Counted from the first letter of the stretch, positions 1-8,384 are shown. The stretch is DNA of 64,000 nucleotides from Oscillospiraceae bacterium (GCA_015067825.1 SVLQ01000003.1:99944-163943); one strand, 5' to 3'. Program-made: numbers and translations. The notes: a model not told the origin generated them from the letters alone.

Positions 1-1
1 C

Positions 2-682
2 TGCGCGATCGAATTGATCCACACCTATTCGCTGATCCACGACGACCTGCCTTGCATGGATAACAGCGATCTTCGCCGCGGACGTGCGGCCAACCACTGC
101 GTTTTCGGCGAAGCCGGAGCGGTGCTGGCTGGTGACGGGTTGCTCAACGGCGCGTTCGAGCTGATGCTTTCGTCGACTTCTCCGATCGCCGCTGAATATA
201 AGCTGGCTGCCGCGGCCGAATTGGCTGCTGCCTCGGGCCGCCTCGGTATGATCGCCGGACAGGTGATCGACATCGAAAACGAATGCCACCGCGTCTCGCC
301 GACTGCCGCCGACTTAACGCAACTCTGCCGCCTGAAAACCGGAGCGATCATCCGCGGCGCCTGTGTGGCCGGGTTGAAGCTCGCCGGCGTGACCGATCCG
401 GAAAAACTGGGTGCCGCCGCGCGCTACGCCGATGCGCTGGGGCTTGCGTTCCAGATCCGCGACGATATGCTCGACGTTTTGAGCAGCGCCGAGGCGATGG
501 GCAAATCCGTCGGCCACGACGCCGAAAACGGCAAGGTCACGTTTGCCTCGCTCCTTGGGATCGACGGCTGCCGTGCGGAGGTCGATCGCCTGACGGACGA
601 AGCCGTTGCCGCGCTCGAAGTGTTCGGCGGCGACGAATTTTTGGCCGGTCTCGCCGAAATGATGGCGCGGCGCGACCATTGA
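2..682 (+). CDS. ispA: (2E,6E)-farnesyl/geranyl diphosphate synthase, 5'-truncated by window edge
   Basis: Condenses isopentenyl diphosphate with allylic diphosphates to make farnesyl (or geranylgeranyl) diphosphate in the cytoplasm, feeding undecaprenyl and quinone synthesis. The reading frame is open to the first base, so the true start lies upstream. The first aspartate-rich motif DDLPCMDNSD followed by LRRGR appears right at the visible N-terminus, and the second, FQIRDDMLDV, about 140 residues later. Both match bacterial IspA-type trans-prenyltransferases. About 227 residues are visible of a usual 290-300, so roughly 70 N-terminal residues are missing. In Clostridia this gene usually follows xseA/xseB and precedes dxs; here it is followed by an unrelated small gene 53 bases downstream. 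Chain-length specificity cannot be told from the part seen. Confidence 0.93.
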   Translation, partial: CAIELIHTYSLIHDDLPCMDNSDLRRGRAANHCVFGEAGAVLAGDGLLNGAFELMLSSTSPIAAEYKLAAAAELAAASGRLGMIAGQVIDIENECHRVSPTAADLTQLCRLKTGAIIRGACVAGLKLAGVTDPEKLGAAARYADALGLAFQIRDDMLDVLSSAEAMGKSVGHDAENGKVTFASLLGIDGCRAEVDRLTDEAVAALEVFGGDEFLAGLAEMMARRDH

Positions 683-735
683 ACCGAAAGCGAATCATAT
701 AAAAATATACAGTCAATCAGATAGGAGCGTTTTGT

Positions 736-1044
736 ATGGGATTGTTTGATTTCTTTAAGAAAAAGCCCCAAGCCCCCGCTGAACCTGTGATCGAAAAAAA
801 GGCCGAACCGCGCAACTTAAAAAGCGGATTGGTCGCCGAACTGCCGATTTCTGTCGCCGATGCCGAAAGCTATCTGGCGACGCTGAAAAGCGCGGCCGGC
901 GATGAGCTCGTGTGGGAAAAATGCGATGAAGCCGGCGAGATCTGGCAGAGCCGTTTCCCCTCGGGTGTTGCATACCAAAAAGTCTACCTGTGCCCCGGCG
1001 CCGATAAAAATCCGATGACAGCTCCGCTTGGCTTCACGCTGTGA
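736..1044 (+). CDS. Hypothetical 102-residue protein with basic N-terminus
   Basis: I do not recognise a family. The protein begins MGLFDFFKKKPQ, an amphipathic, lysine-rich N-terminus of a kind often seen in small cytoplasmic or membrane-associated Firmicute proteins. A proline/alanine/glutamate linker follows, then a compact acidic domain with two cysteines (in EKCDEAG and YLCPGAD). There is no signal peptide or membrane helix. The start is supported by AGGAGCG eight bases upstream of the ATG. It sits 53 bases after ispA and 36 bases before the alpha/beta hydrolase on the same strand, so it may be co-transcribed with either; no promoter or terminator is obvious in the gaps. Confidence 0.7.
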   Translation: MGLFDFFKKKPQAPAEPVIEKKAEPRNLKSGLVAELPISVADAESYLATLKSAAGDELVWEKCDEAGEIWQSRFPSGVAYQKVYLCPGADKNPMTAPLGFTL

Positions 1045-1080
1045 GTAAGCCGGAAACATCCGGAAAGGGAGGATCTGCCG

Positions 1081-2958
1081 ATGGCAAACTATGAGAACTA
1101 CAGTTGCTTCTGGACTCCGTACGATTCCCGTTCCCAACTCGGTCGCCATATCGAAGAGCGGTTTTTCGCAAAACTGGCCGAAGGCCGTGCTGCCCGCGAT
1201 GCGATCGCCGACGAAGCCTCGCTGAAAGCGCGTCAGGACTACGTGCGCAAGGCGTTTCTCGATTCGCTCGGGATGCAGCCGGACGAATATCCGCAGCCGA
1301 TCGACAGCTTTGTCACCGGCAGCCGTGCTTACGCGGGCTATACCGTCGACAATATCGTGATCGTGCCGGAACCCGGCGTCTATATCACGACGAACCTCTA
1401 TCTCCCGGCCGCACCCGGCCCGCATGCGGCCGTTCTGTTCCTCTGCGGCCACGCTGCGGAAGGGAAGAATTACCCGAACTACGCCGAGGTCTGCCGTTAT
1501 CTCGTTTCGGCGGGGCTTGCCGTGCTCGCGGTCGACCCGACCGGTCAGGGGGAACGCTGGAACTTCTACGATCCCGAAACCAAACAGACCTTCGTCCATC
1601 CGACCGTACCCGACCATGACCACGCCGGATGCCGCGGTCTGCTCACCGGCCGAAGCATGGCGTGGTGGTTCGTGCGCGATGCGATGTGCGCCGTCAGCTA
1701 CCTCTGCGGCCGCGACGATATCGACAGCAGCCGCATCGGCGTGACGGGCAACTCCGGCGGCGGTACGCAGACCTCGATGGTCATGCTCTCCGACCGCCGT
1801 CTGGCTGCGTTTGCACCGGGCACGTTTATCATGGATCTCGGCAGCATGCAGCGCAGCGGTCAGGCCCAGGACAGTGAACAAATCTGGCAGGGCTACGTCG
1901 AAAACGGCTGCGACCACGCCGATATCCTGCTTTCCTGCGCACCCAAACCGGTGATGGTGCTCGCCGTCGCCTACGATTTCTTCCCCAAAGAGGGGACCGA
2001 CGCGACAATGGAAGAATGTGCGCGTTACTGGGAGATCTGCGGCAAACCCGAAAACCTCGGCCGCACGACCGATGCGAGCTTCCACGAATACTCCGACGCC
2101 TTAAAGCTCGCCGCCGGTCGGTTTTTCGCCCGCCACCTTCTGGGCAAAGAATGGGACGGCACGCTGCTGGAGATGCCGGATATCGATGCCTCTGTCTGTA
2201 CCGTGAGCGGGCAGACGAGCACGGAATACGCCGATTTCAAGCCGAGCACGCAGCTCTACGTCGAATACGCCGAGCAGATCGCCGGTCAACCCGGCGGCAA
2301 AGAATGGCTCGCGAAGCGCGTGTGGAAGGATCGCAAGCCGATGCCGATGAATCTGCGTCCCGTCCGCGGGACCGACGTTCGCGAGAATGACAGGGTCACG
2401 AAATGGATGTGGCGGACGCAGAAGGATATGTTCGGGTACGGCTTGGTGATCACGCCGAAGGATGCGGAAAGGGTACCGCTGACGGTGGCGGTTTGGGACG
2501 GCGGTACGACCGAGACCGATGCCCACGGCGCGTGGATCGAACGCGAGCTTGCCGCGGGACGCGGTGTGTTCGTCGTCGATCTCTCCGGCATGGGGCAGCT
2601 CGAACCGTATCCGGTATTTCCCCAAGCCTCTCTGTACGGTCACTACGGCACGATGTATAAGCTGTGCTCGGATATGCTGATGCTCAACGACAGCATTCCC
2701 GCTCTGCGCACCTTCGATCTGCTCCGTGCATTCGAAGCGGCGAAAGAACTGCCCGTCTGCGACGGCACGATCTCGCTCTATGGCTTTGGCCGCAGCGCAC
2801 TTTATGCGCGCCTTGCCGCCGAACTTTCCGACGAAAATCTGTGCGTAACGCTCGATGAGGCAATCGAAAGCTACGACGATTTCCTCTCCGCCGAGCCATA
2901 CGACGATCTCGATATCCTCTCGCATACGTTGCCGGGCTATCTGGCCTATTTTGCGTAA
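1081..2958 (+). CDS. Two-domain alpha/beta hydrolase (acetyl-xylan-esterase-like)
   Basis: A 625-residue predicted cytoplasmic esterase or peptidase-like hydrolase. The N-terminal half carries a nucleophile elbow GNSGGG with Ser225, preceded by an oxyanion-side strand (AVLFLCGHAAEGK) and a DPTGQGER segment, as in acetyl xylan esterase-like and related large alpha/beta hydrolases. After about residue 400 a second, shorter alpha/beta-hydrolase-like segment begins (LTVAVWDGG, VFVVDLSGMGQ). Its nucleophile elbow reads LYGFGRSA, where the expected serine is glycine (Gly570), so it is probably inactive. There is no signal peptide. The gene ends in a strong GC hairpin. Substrate is unknown; a deacylase acting on plant or host glycans is an inference from the surrounding sugar genes. 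Confidence 0.75.
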   Translation: MANYENYSCFWTPYDSRSQLGRHIEERFFAKLAEGRAARDAIADEASLKARQDYVRKAFLDSLGMQPDEYPQPIDSFVTGSRAYAGYTVDNIVIVPEPGVYITTNLYLPAAPGPHAAVLFLCGHAAEGKNYPNYAEVCRYLVSAGLAVLAVDPTGQGERWNFYDPETKQTFVHPTVPDHDHAGCRGLLTGRSMAWWFVRDAMCAVSYLCGRDDIDSSRIGVTGNSGGGTQTSMVMLSDRRLAAFAPGTFIMDLGSMQRSGQAQDSEQIWQGYVENGCDHADILLSCAPKPVMVLAVAYDFFPKEGTDATMEECARYWEICGKPENLGRTTDASFHEYSDALKLAAGRFFARHLLGKEWDGTLLEMPDIDASVCTVSGQTSTEYADFKPSTQLYVEYAEQIAGQPGGKEWLAKRVWKDRKPMPMNLRPVRGTDVRENDRVTKWMWRTQKDMFGYGLVITPKDAERVPLTVAVWDGGTTETDAHGAWIERELAAGRGVFVVDLSGMGQLEPYPVFPQASLYGHYGTMYKLCSDMLMLNDSIPALRTFDLLRAFEAAKELPVCDGTISLYGFGRSALYARLAAELSDENLCVTLDEAIESYDDFLSAEPYDDLDILSHTLPGYLAYFA

Positions 2959-2979
2959 AACAAACCGAAAAACACTTCT

Positions 2980-3016
2980 TTTCCCCGCCCGCAACCGATA
3001 GTTGCGGGCGGGGAAA
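2980..3016 (+). terminator. Strong GC hairpin after the alpha/beta hydrolase gene
   Basis: A 16-bp perfect stem (TTTCCCCGCCCGCAAC with its complement) around the loop CGATA starts 22 bases after the stop codon at 2958. No T-run follows on either strand, so it may be a weak terminator or an mRNA 3'-end stabiliser. Confidence 0.6.
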
Positions 3017-3046
3017 GCAGAATTGGTGTTCTTTTTGTGCGGTTGC

Positions 3047-3055
3047 TGGTAGAAT
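3047..3055 (+). promoter_or_regulatory. Extended -10 promoter for the XRE regulator
   Basis: CTGGTAGAAT gives a TGG extended -10 with hexamer TAGAAT (3050-3055), 33 bases before the regulator start. The -35 at the right distance (TGTTCT) is poor, consistent with reliance on the extended element. Confidence 0.4.
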
Positions 3056-3088
3056 AATGGTGTCAACAAAACAAGCGGAGGGAAAACT

Positions 3089-3709
3089 ATGAATCTCGAA
3101 ATTGCCCAACGGCTGCAGCAACTGCGCCAAACCCACGGCTATTCGCAGGAAACCTTGGCGGAAAAACTCGGCCTCTCCCGACAGGCCGTTTCCAAATGGG
3201 AGCGGGCGGAGTCGTCGCCCGATACCGATAATCTGATTGAACTTGCCAAACTCTACGGCGTTTCGCTCGACGAGCTGCTGTTCGGGAAAACAACCGCCGA
3301 AAAACCGGAGGCCGATGCCCCGGTAATGCCGCAGCCGGTCGCAGAAGAACCGACGGAAGAAACCGCCGAGCCGGCGGTCGAGCAAGTGGAGGGTGTCGTC
3401 ATCGATACGCCGCACAGCCGCCGTATTCATTGGAATGCCTTTCCGTATCCGGTTTTTGCTACGCTCGTTTTCCTCATCTGGGGATTCTTGGGCGGCTGGT
3501 ATATCTCGTGGACGATGTTCCTGACCGTCCCGCTTTACTATTCGCTGGTCAGTACCATCCGGACGCGCAACCCCAGCCACTTTGCATGGCCGGTGTTTGT
3601 CACCTTCGTGTTCTGCTTTACGGGAATGCAATGGGGGATCTGGCACCCGATGTGGATGATCTTTCTGACCGTCCCGCTCTACTACAGTATTTGTTCGATG
3701 TTTCGATAA
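3089..3709 (+). CDS. XRE-family HTH regulator with duplicated membrane C-terminus
   Basis: DNA-binding repressor or activator tethered to the membrane. Residues 1-60 form a classic XRE helix-turn-helix (QETLAEKLGLSRQAVSKWE). A proline/glutamate-rich linker (about residues 70-108) connects to a hydrophobic C-terminus made of two homologous units, about residues 117-155 and 166-204. Both units contain PVF-T-VF near the start and end in FLTVPLYYS. The start follows a GGAGGG ribosome site. HTH-plus-membrane proteins of this kind are common in Clostridia and often control adjacent transporters, but no transporter adjoins; the neighbours are the upstream hydrolase and a convergent nucleotidyltransferase. 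The target is unknown. Confidence 0.85.
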   Translation: MNLEIAQRLQQLRQTHGYSQETLAEKLGLSRQAVSKWERAESSPDTDNLIELAKLYGVSLDELLFGKTTAEKPEADAPVMPQPVAEEPTEETAEPAVEQVEGVVIDTPHSRRIHWNAFPYPVFATLVFLIWGFLGGWYISWTMFLTVPLYYSLVSTIRTRNPSHFAWPVFVTFVFCFTGMQWGIWHPMWMIFLTVPLYYSICSMFR

Positions 3710-3750
3710 AAAACGGATCCCGATCCAATTGGATCGGGATCCGTTTTTTC
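3708..3750. terminator. Bidirectional terminator between convergent genes
   Basis: Perfect inverted repeat AAAAACGGATCCCGATCC / loop AATT / complement ending CCGTTTTTT. T-runs flank both sides, so it can end both the XRE gene (plus) and the nucleotidyltransferase gene (minus), whose stop codon is at 3751. Confidence 0.9.
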
Positions 3751-4575
3751 TTATCGCGTTTCCAATGCTTTGCCCAGCACCTTGGCGAATGCCTGTACGT
3801 CCGGGCCGAGCGCTTCGGCCATGTCGCCGAGGATGATACTCTCGTCGAACGTGCGCGGATTCTTGCGCACGATGAGTGCTGCCGCCAGCTTGTCGGCGAC
3901 CGGGCAGATACCCTTTTCCAGCGCCCATTGCATCGCGGCGGTTTTCGATGTGACCTTACCGGTCTCGATGGTGTAGAGCCCGCGGGCGATGTCGGCGAGC
4001 CAGCCAAACGAATGGACGCTGCGGCCGGTCTTCTGCGCGTGCGTGCAGATCGCCGCATAATGCGCCCGCACGTCCGCTAAAAGCGCCGCGTAGGTCGGCG
4101 CGGAAAACGCGCTGCGCACGTCTTCACCCAAAAGGAGGATCCCGTTTTCCAAAAGCTCGACCATCGAAAACGTGTCGAACCGGTGCCGTTCGGCAATGCG
4201 CTGGCCGCTCGTACCCCAGTAGACCACGCGGTCTGCCGCATTGGTGCGGAATGCCGCCAAAGAGAGCATTCCGCCCTCCAACCGCCGATACCACGGATTG
4301 ATCGGGTCGGATTCGGTCAGTCGCTGCCGCAGGCCGACCAGGGATTCCGCCTGTGCCGCATCGATCGGCTTCTGCGTCAGAACCAAAAGATCGACGTCGC
4401 TTAACCCGGGACGCAGATCGCCGAGAACGATCGAGCCGTAGAGGTAGACCGACGGCTTGCAGCCAATCAACTCCTTGCCGATCTCCGCGACGGCAGTGTC
4501 GATCGCCCGCAGAACGCGGGCACGCTCGACCGAAGAAAGATGGGAAAGCAGCAATTCCAATTGTCTGTGATCCAT
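3751..4575 (-). CDS. Nucleotidyltransferase, aminoglycoside adenylyltransferase-like (DUF4111 type)
   Basis: Resembles the AadA/ANT superfamily, which transfers AMP to small hydroxylated substrates such as aminoglycosides. The catalytic signature GS(47-48)...SDVD with Asp60 and Asp62 followed by LLV is intact. The C-terminal helical part (DIARGLYTIETGK, then a KTAAMQWALEKG segment) matches the AadA-type C-terminal domain. At 274 residues the length is normal. It heads towards the XRE gene and lies 13 bases after the histidine phosphatase, so it is probably the last gene of the GrpB-phosphatase-nucleotidyltransferase group. Actual drug inactivation cannot be inferred; many chromosomal members have no known substrate. 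Confidence 0.85.
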   Translation of the reverse strand: MDHRQLELLLSHLSSVERARVLRAIDTAVAEIGKELIGCKPSVYLYGSIVLGDLRPGLSDVDLLVLTQKPIDAAQAESLVGLRQRLTESDPINPWYRRLEGGMLSLAAFRTNAADRVVYWGTSGQRIAERHRFDTFSMVELLENGILLLGEDVRSAFSAPTYAALLADVRAHYAAICTHAQKTGRSVHSFGWLADIARGLYTIETGKVTSKTAAMQWALEKGICPVADKLAAALIVRKNPRTFDESIILGDMAEALGPDVQAFAKVLGKALETR

Positions 4576-4588
4576 TCGTGCCTCCCGT

Positions 4589-5197
4589 TCAGTTCAAAAA
4601 CGACAGATCGCCGAACCGACGGACGATCCGCTTGCCGCTTTCGGTCGTTTGCAGGATGCCAACGCTGCCGGCCATCCCGGAAAAATCGCAGGTGTTCAGC
4701 GCTTCCGGCTCGAGCCCGAGCCACATCGTGCAGAAAACGCCGAGCAGATCCCCGTGCGAAACGACGATCGCGGTCTCTTCGTTACTTGCGAGGAGTTCTT
4801 CGAAAAACGGTTTCAGCCGCATCCATTCGTCTCTGCGGCTCTCCGCATCCGAAAACATCCGGTCATCCACCGTGCGTTCCACGCACTCCATGTTTTCTCT
4901 GAGCCAAGCAACCGATTTGCCGACGCATTTGCCCAGGTTTCGCTCCCGAAGCGCACTTGTCAGCTGCGGTTTCAAACCGAGTGCTTCGCCGATGATCTCG
5001 GCGGTATGGCGGGCGCGCAGCAGGTCGGAGGAATAGAGCGCGGCATCGGTTGCGCCGAGAAAGGCCTTGAGGTTTTTGCCGATCATCCGTGCCTGCGCGA
5101 TCCCTCGATCCGAGAGATCCCAGTCCGTCCAACTGCCGACCATACCGTTGGTGTGGTGGATCGATTGTGTATGCTGTATCGTAATGATCTGTTTCAT
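4589..5197 (-). CDS. Histidine phosphatase family protein with divergent RHG motif
   Basis: A 202-residue phosphoglycerate-mutase-like phosphatase. The phospho-accepting histidine is His9, but the usual R-H-G reads Q-H-T (TIQHTQS). The second catalytic histidine is His148 in VVSHGDLLG, and the conserved TA helix appears as RARHTAEI. The start at 5197 is chosen because AAAGGAGCG precedes it, and a longer open frame upstream overlaps the GrpB gene. Its ATG shares one base with the stop of the upstream gene, indicating translational coupling. Substrate unknown; small phosphorylated metabolites are typical of the family. Confidence 0.88.
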   Translation of the reverse strand: MKQIITIQHTQSIHHTNGMVGSWTDWDLSDRGIAQARMIGKNLKAFLGATDAALYSSDLLRARHTAEIIGEALGLKPQLTSALRERNLGKCVGKSVAWLRENMECVERTVDDRMFSDAESRRDEWMRLKPFFEELLASNEETAIVVSHGDLLGVFCTMWLGLEPEALNTCDFSGMAGSVGILQTTESGKRIVRRFGDLSFLN

Positions 5198-5736
5198 CAA
5201 ACGCTCCTTTGCGCTGTGGAGGTTTTTGCGCGGGAGCAGATATCGGTAATAAAGGCGTGTTTTCCTGCCGTGTACGACGGGCGGTCGTCGGCGTAGCGCT
5301 CCGCGAGCGTTTTCTTGAGCGCTTCGTACGCCTTTGCATCCTCCGGGTGGGCGTTCAGGTAATCGCGGAAGGCGAGGAGATCCCGGATTTCCGGGTCTCC
5401 TTCGACACAACAATGGATGTGACGGAGAGAAATCTGACCGACGCCGCGCAGCACGAAGAGATACCGCGTCAGATCCGGTTTCTGCAGACCGCAATCATCA
5501 TAGCCTGCCGCGACCATCGTCGTGCTGTTGAGCCTGTCCAGCGACCGCACGACGAGCAGAATATCCAAAATCGGCTTGGCGCAGATCCCAACGATCGCCG
5601 TGCTGCCGATGTGCTCTACGCAAACGGCGTTTTCACCGTGCATGGCGAGCAGCTCGGCCTTCACGGTGTTGAATTCCTCCGCCCATGCCGGATCGTGCGG
5701 CAGCAGACGGACACAGTTGCGGGCAACTCCTTGCAT
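5197..5736 (-). CDS. GrpB family protein (UPF0157, nucleotidyltransferase fold)
   Basis: A 179-residue member of the GrpB/UPF0157 family. Characteristic segments are present: HDPAWAEEF near the N-terminus, VEHIGSTAIVGICAKPILDI in the middle, and a downstream LRHIHC motif. The family belongs to the nucleotidyltransferase superfamily and is often found next to stress or metabolic genes without known biochemical role; some members occur fused to dephospho-CoA kinase. The start follows GGAGG with good spacing. It is the first gene of a tightly coupled trio with the histidine phosphatase and the AadA-like protein, which suggests shared handling of a nucleotide-linked small molecule (inference). 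Confidence 0.9.
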   Translation of the reverse strand: MQGVARNCVRLLPHDPAWAEEFNTVKAELLAMHGENAVCVEHIGSTAIVGICAKPILDILLVVRSLDRLNSTTMVAAGYDDCGLQKPDLTRYLFVLRGVGQISLRHIHCCVEGDPEIRDLLAFRDYLNAHPEDAKAYEALKKTLAERYADDRPSYTAGKHAFITDICSRAKTSTAQRSV

Positions 5737-5765
5737 AAAAACCTCCGATGGTGAAAATCAAACGG

Positions 5766-6542
5766 TCAGCTTCCTGTCGAGCGGTAGTGCCGCAGTCCGA
5801 TCCGCCAAAAAACGTAGCAGGGGATCAGGAAGAGGAAGCAGGCGAGCGGCGCGAGCGCATAGAGCAGACTGTCGCTTCTGCCGCTCAGATACAAAAACGG
5901 GTAATACTGCGCGCAGGCAAACGGCAGGACGAAGGTAAAGATCGCTAAAATCTCCTTGCCGTAGATCGACAGGGGATAGCGCCCGAGCTCTTTGCCGCCG
6001 TCGGTGAAAATGTTCAGAAATTCCAGCCGCTCGACCGTAAAGAAGCAGAGCGCCGCACCCGCGACAAACAACCCGGTGAAAAACACCACGCCGCCGACGA
6101 ACATCAAACCGAGCACGCCGATTGCTCCAAGCGTCCAGACGATCTCACCTTTACCGATGGCATAAATGAGCACCAAAAGCGCACCGGCCATGCGTCCGAG
6201 CTTGGTGAATTCGATGCGCGTAGCGATCACCTGGAACACGGTGTTTCGCGGCCGCACGAGGATGCGGTCGAATTCGCCGTTGCCGAGCATTTGGTGAAAC
6301 GTGTCGAAGCCGCGGAAAAAGCATTCCGCAAACGCAAACGAGAAGTAGCTCACGGCGTAGCAGATCATCACTTCCTCGTAGGTAAATCCGCCAACCGCAC
6401 CGAATCGGCTCATCAAAAAGTCGATCGAGAGAAACGCGGTGAACGTGAGCAAAAACTGCGTGAACGCGGTGAGGAAAAACGACGATTTGTATTCCATCAC
6501 GCTGCGCAGACGCACAGAAAGGTATTTGAAGTATAAACGCAT
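5766..6542 (-). CDS. ABC-2 type transporter permease (second of pair)
   Basis: A 258-residue integral membrane protein with about six hydrophobic helices and no soluble domain, of the ABC-2 permease family that works with the ATPase at 7358-8335 (PF06182-like). Helices are visible at about residues 22-45, 60-80, 105-130, 140-165 and 205-250. GGAGG precedes the ATG by the usual distance. It is 12 bases downstream of the other permease and translated with it. Exporters of this layout (ATPase plus two different permeases) are common in Clostridia; their substrates are mostly unknown. Confidence 0.88.
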   Translation of the reverse strand: MRLYFKYLSVRLRSVMEYKSSFFLTAFTQFLLTFTAFLSIDFLMSRFGAVGGFTYEEVMICYAVSYFSFAFAECFFRGFDTFHQMLGNGEFDRILVRPRNTVFQVIATRIEFTKLGRMAGALLVLIYAIGKGEIVWTLGAIGVLGLMFVGGVVFFTGLFVAGAALCFFTVERLEFLNIFTDGGKELGRYPLSIYGKEILAIFTFVLPFACAQYYPFLYLSGRSDSLLYALAPLACFLFLIPCYVFWRIGLRHYRSTGS

Positions 6543-6554
6543 CTCTCCGCCTCC

Positions 6555-7361
6555 TTAACCGCCGTTTGCGGTCACACGCCGCAAAACGCGCTTGTTCCAA
6601 ATCGCACCGACGACCACGAGCGAAACCAACCAGAAAAGCTGCAGCCCGATCGCGTGCGCCATCTCCGTTCCGGCCAGATCGCCTGCGTAAATGCGGTACG
6701 GCACGTTTGTGATCGAGGCAAACGGCAGGTAGGAACAGATCTTGTAGAGCGTGTCCGGGAAAAAAGGCAGCGGGACGAGATGTCCGCTGAAAAACTCAAA
6801 CGCCACCATGGCAATGCTGGTGACACCGGCCGAGCTGACCGTGTAGAAAACCGTGTTGTAAACGAGCATCATCATGGCGATCATCACGCCGGCACCGATA
6901 AACAGCGTCAGCACGAAGAGGCAAAATGCCTCCCAACTGACCGGTGCGGAGAGCCCGATCGGGTCGGGGAGCAGAACGCCGACGGCTAAAACCGGCAGAA
7001 ACCGCAGCGTTGCACCGGCAAGGCGGGTGGCGTAGCTTTTGGCAAACCAAAAGGCGTACATGTTGACCGGGCGGCAAAGCTCCGTGGCCACGCTTCCAGT
7101 GCGGATGCTGTCTAAGATCTGCCGGTCAAACGTCCAACCGGCCGAGAGCGCGAGGAACGCCTGATTGAGCCAAGTGTAGGAGGCGACGGCCCGCATTTCC
7201 ATCGGGAAATCGGCGGAATGCCCTTCTTTGTAAAACGCGTAGAAAACGAGGACGTAGATAAATCCGAACGCCACCTGCGTGGCGCAGCCGGCGAGAGCGG
7301 CCGCGCGGTACTGCAGCGAGTGGACGAAACGGATCCGAAACAGAGCGGCGTACGGTCTCAT
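6555..7361 (-). CDS. ABC-2 type transporter permease (first of pair)
   Basis: A 268-residue membrane permease, partner of the 5766-6542 protein. It starts MRPYAALFRIRF, a short cytoplasmic N-terminus followed by a first helix around residues 20-42, with further helices through the C-terminus ending in a basic KRVLRRV tail. Its start codon overlaps the ATPase stop by four bases (ATGA), so the two are translationally coupled. Together with the second permease it should form a heterodimeric membrane channel. No substrate can be assigned from sequence. Confidence 0.88.
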   Translation of the reverse strand: MRPYAALFRIRFVHSLQYRAAALAGCATQVAFGFIYVLVFYAFYKEGHSADFPMEMRAVASYTWLNQAFLALSAGWTFDRQILDSIRTGSVATELCRPVNMYAFWFAKSYATRLAGATLRFLPVLAVGVLLPDPIGLSAPVSWEAFCLFVLTLFIGAGVMIAMMMLVYNTVFYTVSSAGVTSIAMVAFEFFSGHLVPLPFFPDTLYKICSYLPFASITNVPYRIYAGDLAGTEMAHAIGLQLFWLVSLVVVGAIWNKRVLRRVTANGG

Positions 7362-8335
7362 AGGCGCATATCCTCATACAGCGAAACGACCATGTCGTCG
7401 ACCGTCGTCTCGTTGACCGAAAGGTCGGTCAGAACCATGCGCTCGGAGAGCAGGCGGATCGCCGCCGGGAGCGGGATCGCGTCAGAGTCGAACGCCACCT
7501 CTATGCGGCCTGGCTGCGAAGCGACCGCGGTGAACCCTTCGGGGAGTGTGGGGATTTCGGCGCCGGAGTAATAGGCGACGAGGCTCTTTACGCGCACGTA
7601 ACGCTGCTTGATCTCCGAAAGGCGTCCATCGAGCAGAAGCCGTCCTTTGCCGATCAGGAGGATACGTTCGGTCAGCGCGTCGATGTCCTGCATGTCGTGG
7701 GTGGTGAGGATCACGGTCGTGCCGCGCTCGGCGTTGATCTTTTTGATGAACGCGCGCACCGCAAGCTTGGAGACTGCGTCGAGCCCGATCGTCGGCTCGT
7801 CGAGGAAGAGCGTTTTGGGGCGGTGGAGCAGAGCTGCTGCGATCTCGCAGCGCATCCTTTGCCCAAGCGAGAGCTGACGCGTCGGCGTTTTGAGCAGATC
7901 TTCGAGCTCTAAAATTTGCGACAGCTCATCGAGACTATCGCGTACGGCGGGCTTGCTCATGCCGTAGATGTCGCCGAGGAGCGCCATTGAATCACCGACG
8001 GGGATGTCCCACCAGAGCTGCGAGCGCTGGCCGAACACCACGCCGATCTCGCCGACGTGTGCCTGCCGCTCCAACCACGGTGTGCGACCGTTGATCACGC
8101 AACTGCCCTTGTCGGGCGTGAGGATGCCGCACATGATCTTGATCGTGGTCGATTTGCCCGCTCCGTTGGGGCCGATGTAGCCGACCATCTCACCGTCGCC
8201 GATCGAAAACGAGATATCGGTCAAAGCGGGAACAATGGTGACTTTTCGGTGGACGAATGATCTGATTGCGTTTTTGAATCCCGCATCGCGACGATAGACG
8301 CGGAATTCTTTGGAAATGCCGGATAATGTGATCAT
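7358..8335 (-). CDS. ABC transporter ATP-binding protein
   Basis: The 325-residue ATPase powering the two adjacent permeases. Walker A is GPNGAGKS (residues 55-62), the signature is LSLGQRMR, Walker B is LFLDEPT, and the switch histidine is in TTHDMQD. An N-terminal extension before Walker A with basic residues (RSFVHRKV) and a C-terminal extension after the nucleotide domain are typical of DrrA/NatA-like and polysaccharide-export ATPases. The start at 8335 is selected for the AGAGGT site; the frame stays open further upstream but without a ribosome site. A consensus sigma-A promoter lies about 50 bases upstream, making this the first gene of a three-gene operon. Confidence 0.93.
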   Translation of the reverse strand: MITLSGISKEFRVYRRDAGFKNAIRSFVHRKVTIVPALTDISFSIGDGEMVGYIGPNGAGKSTTIKIMCGILTPDKGSCVINGRTPWLERQAHVGEIGVVFGQRSQLWWDIPVGDSMALLGDIYGMSKPAVRDSLDELSQILELEDLLKTPTRQLSLGQRMRCEIAAALLHRPKTLFLDEPTIGLDAVSKLAVRAFIKKINAERGTTVILTTHDMQDIDALTERILLIGKGRLLLDGRLSEIKQRYVRVKSLVAYYSGAEIPTLPEGFTAVASQPGRIEVAFDSDAIPLPAAIRLLSERMVLTDLSVNETTVDDMVVSLYEDMRL

Positions 8336-8384
8336 TTTGACCTCTCTTTCTTTTCCCAGCCGCGGTAAAAAGTAGAGGATTTTT

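Noticed and set aside
817..2085. Long open frame on the minus strand over the alpha/beta hydrolase gene
   Set aside because: Antisense shadow of a GC-rich gene; low-complexity His/Arg/Val composition, no ribosome site and no recognisable domain.
3751..4575. Acquired aminoglycoside resistance cassette
   Set aside because: The gene is AadA-like in fold but is embedded in an ordinary chromosomal gene group with no integron or transposon features and normal composition.
5198..5494. N-terminal extension of the histidine phosphatase
   Set aside because: Would overlap the GrpB-family gene; the ATG at 5197 has an AAAGGAG site and couples to the preceding stop.
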